A stretch of DNA of 5,492 bases from an uncultured Collinsella sp. (GTDB lineage: Bacteria > Actinomycetota > Coriobacteriia > Coriobacteriales > Coriobacteriaceae): assembly GCA_934655835.1 (NCBI GenBank), contig CAKUHM010000104.1:1-5492 (forward strand), given 5' to 3'. This document shows positions 5,468-5,492 of this stretch, in pieces; position 1 is the first letter of the stretch, and every line of letters begins with the position of its first letter. Position numbers and translations under genes: made by a program. The notes beneath the pieces were generated by a model, which saw only the letters and a list, made by a program, of their open reading frames with translations, was not told the DNA's origin and ran no database searches.

Positions 5468-5492
5468 TCTTCGATGCGTGCGGGGCAGGCTC

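Overview
The window is GC-rich (about 60 % by eye) with strong G/C preference at third codon positions and long antisense shadow frames. It looks like a chromosomal segment from a high-GC Gram-positive. The protein sequences and gene style suggest the Coriobacteriia, most likely a Collinsella-like gut anaerobe. That placement comes from recall of protein style and fermentative gene content; no search was run.

Layout. (1) Positions 1-695, minus strand: the 5' part of a gene for an unrecognised membrane protein that runs off the left edge. (2) 696-900: a divergent intergenic region with promoter-like elements. (3) 901-2880, plus: nadE, the two-domain glutamine-dependent NAD+ synthetase. (4) 2881-3019: a short intergenic region holding a near-ideal intrinsic terminator whose U-tract ends only 18 nt before the next start codon. 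(5) 3020-4183, plus: a class I/II PLP-dependent aminotransferase of the DapL/MtnE-like group. (6) 4184-4383: a 200-nt, partly AT-rich leader/promoter region with a stable hairpin upstream of the ribosome binding site. (7) 4384-5334, plus: an L-lactate dehydrogenase gene. (8) 5366-5402: a strong intrinsic terminator. (9) 5401-5467: a perfect 21-bp inverted repeat that begins in the terminator's T-run and looks like a REP/MITE-type palindromic element.

The three complete genes are housekeeping metabolism. NadE makes NAD+ from deamido-NAD+, and L-LDH reoxidises NADH by reducing pyruvate at the end of fermentative glycolysis, so two of them meet at the NAD pool. The aminotransferase belongs to amino-acid metabolism, with substrate unresolved. 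Spacing and terminators suggest three separate transcription units, not an operon. I see no defence system, CRISPR array, tRNA, rRNA, prophage or intact transposase. The points worth a second look are regulatory or structural: the terminator abutting the aminotransferase start, the palindrome after ldh, and an LDH that lacks both classical fructose-1,6-bisphosphate-binding residues.
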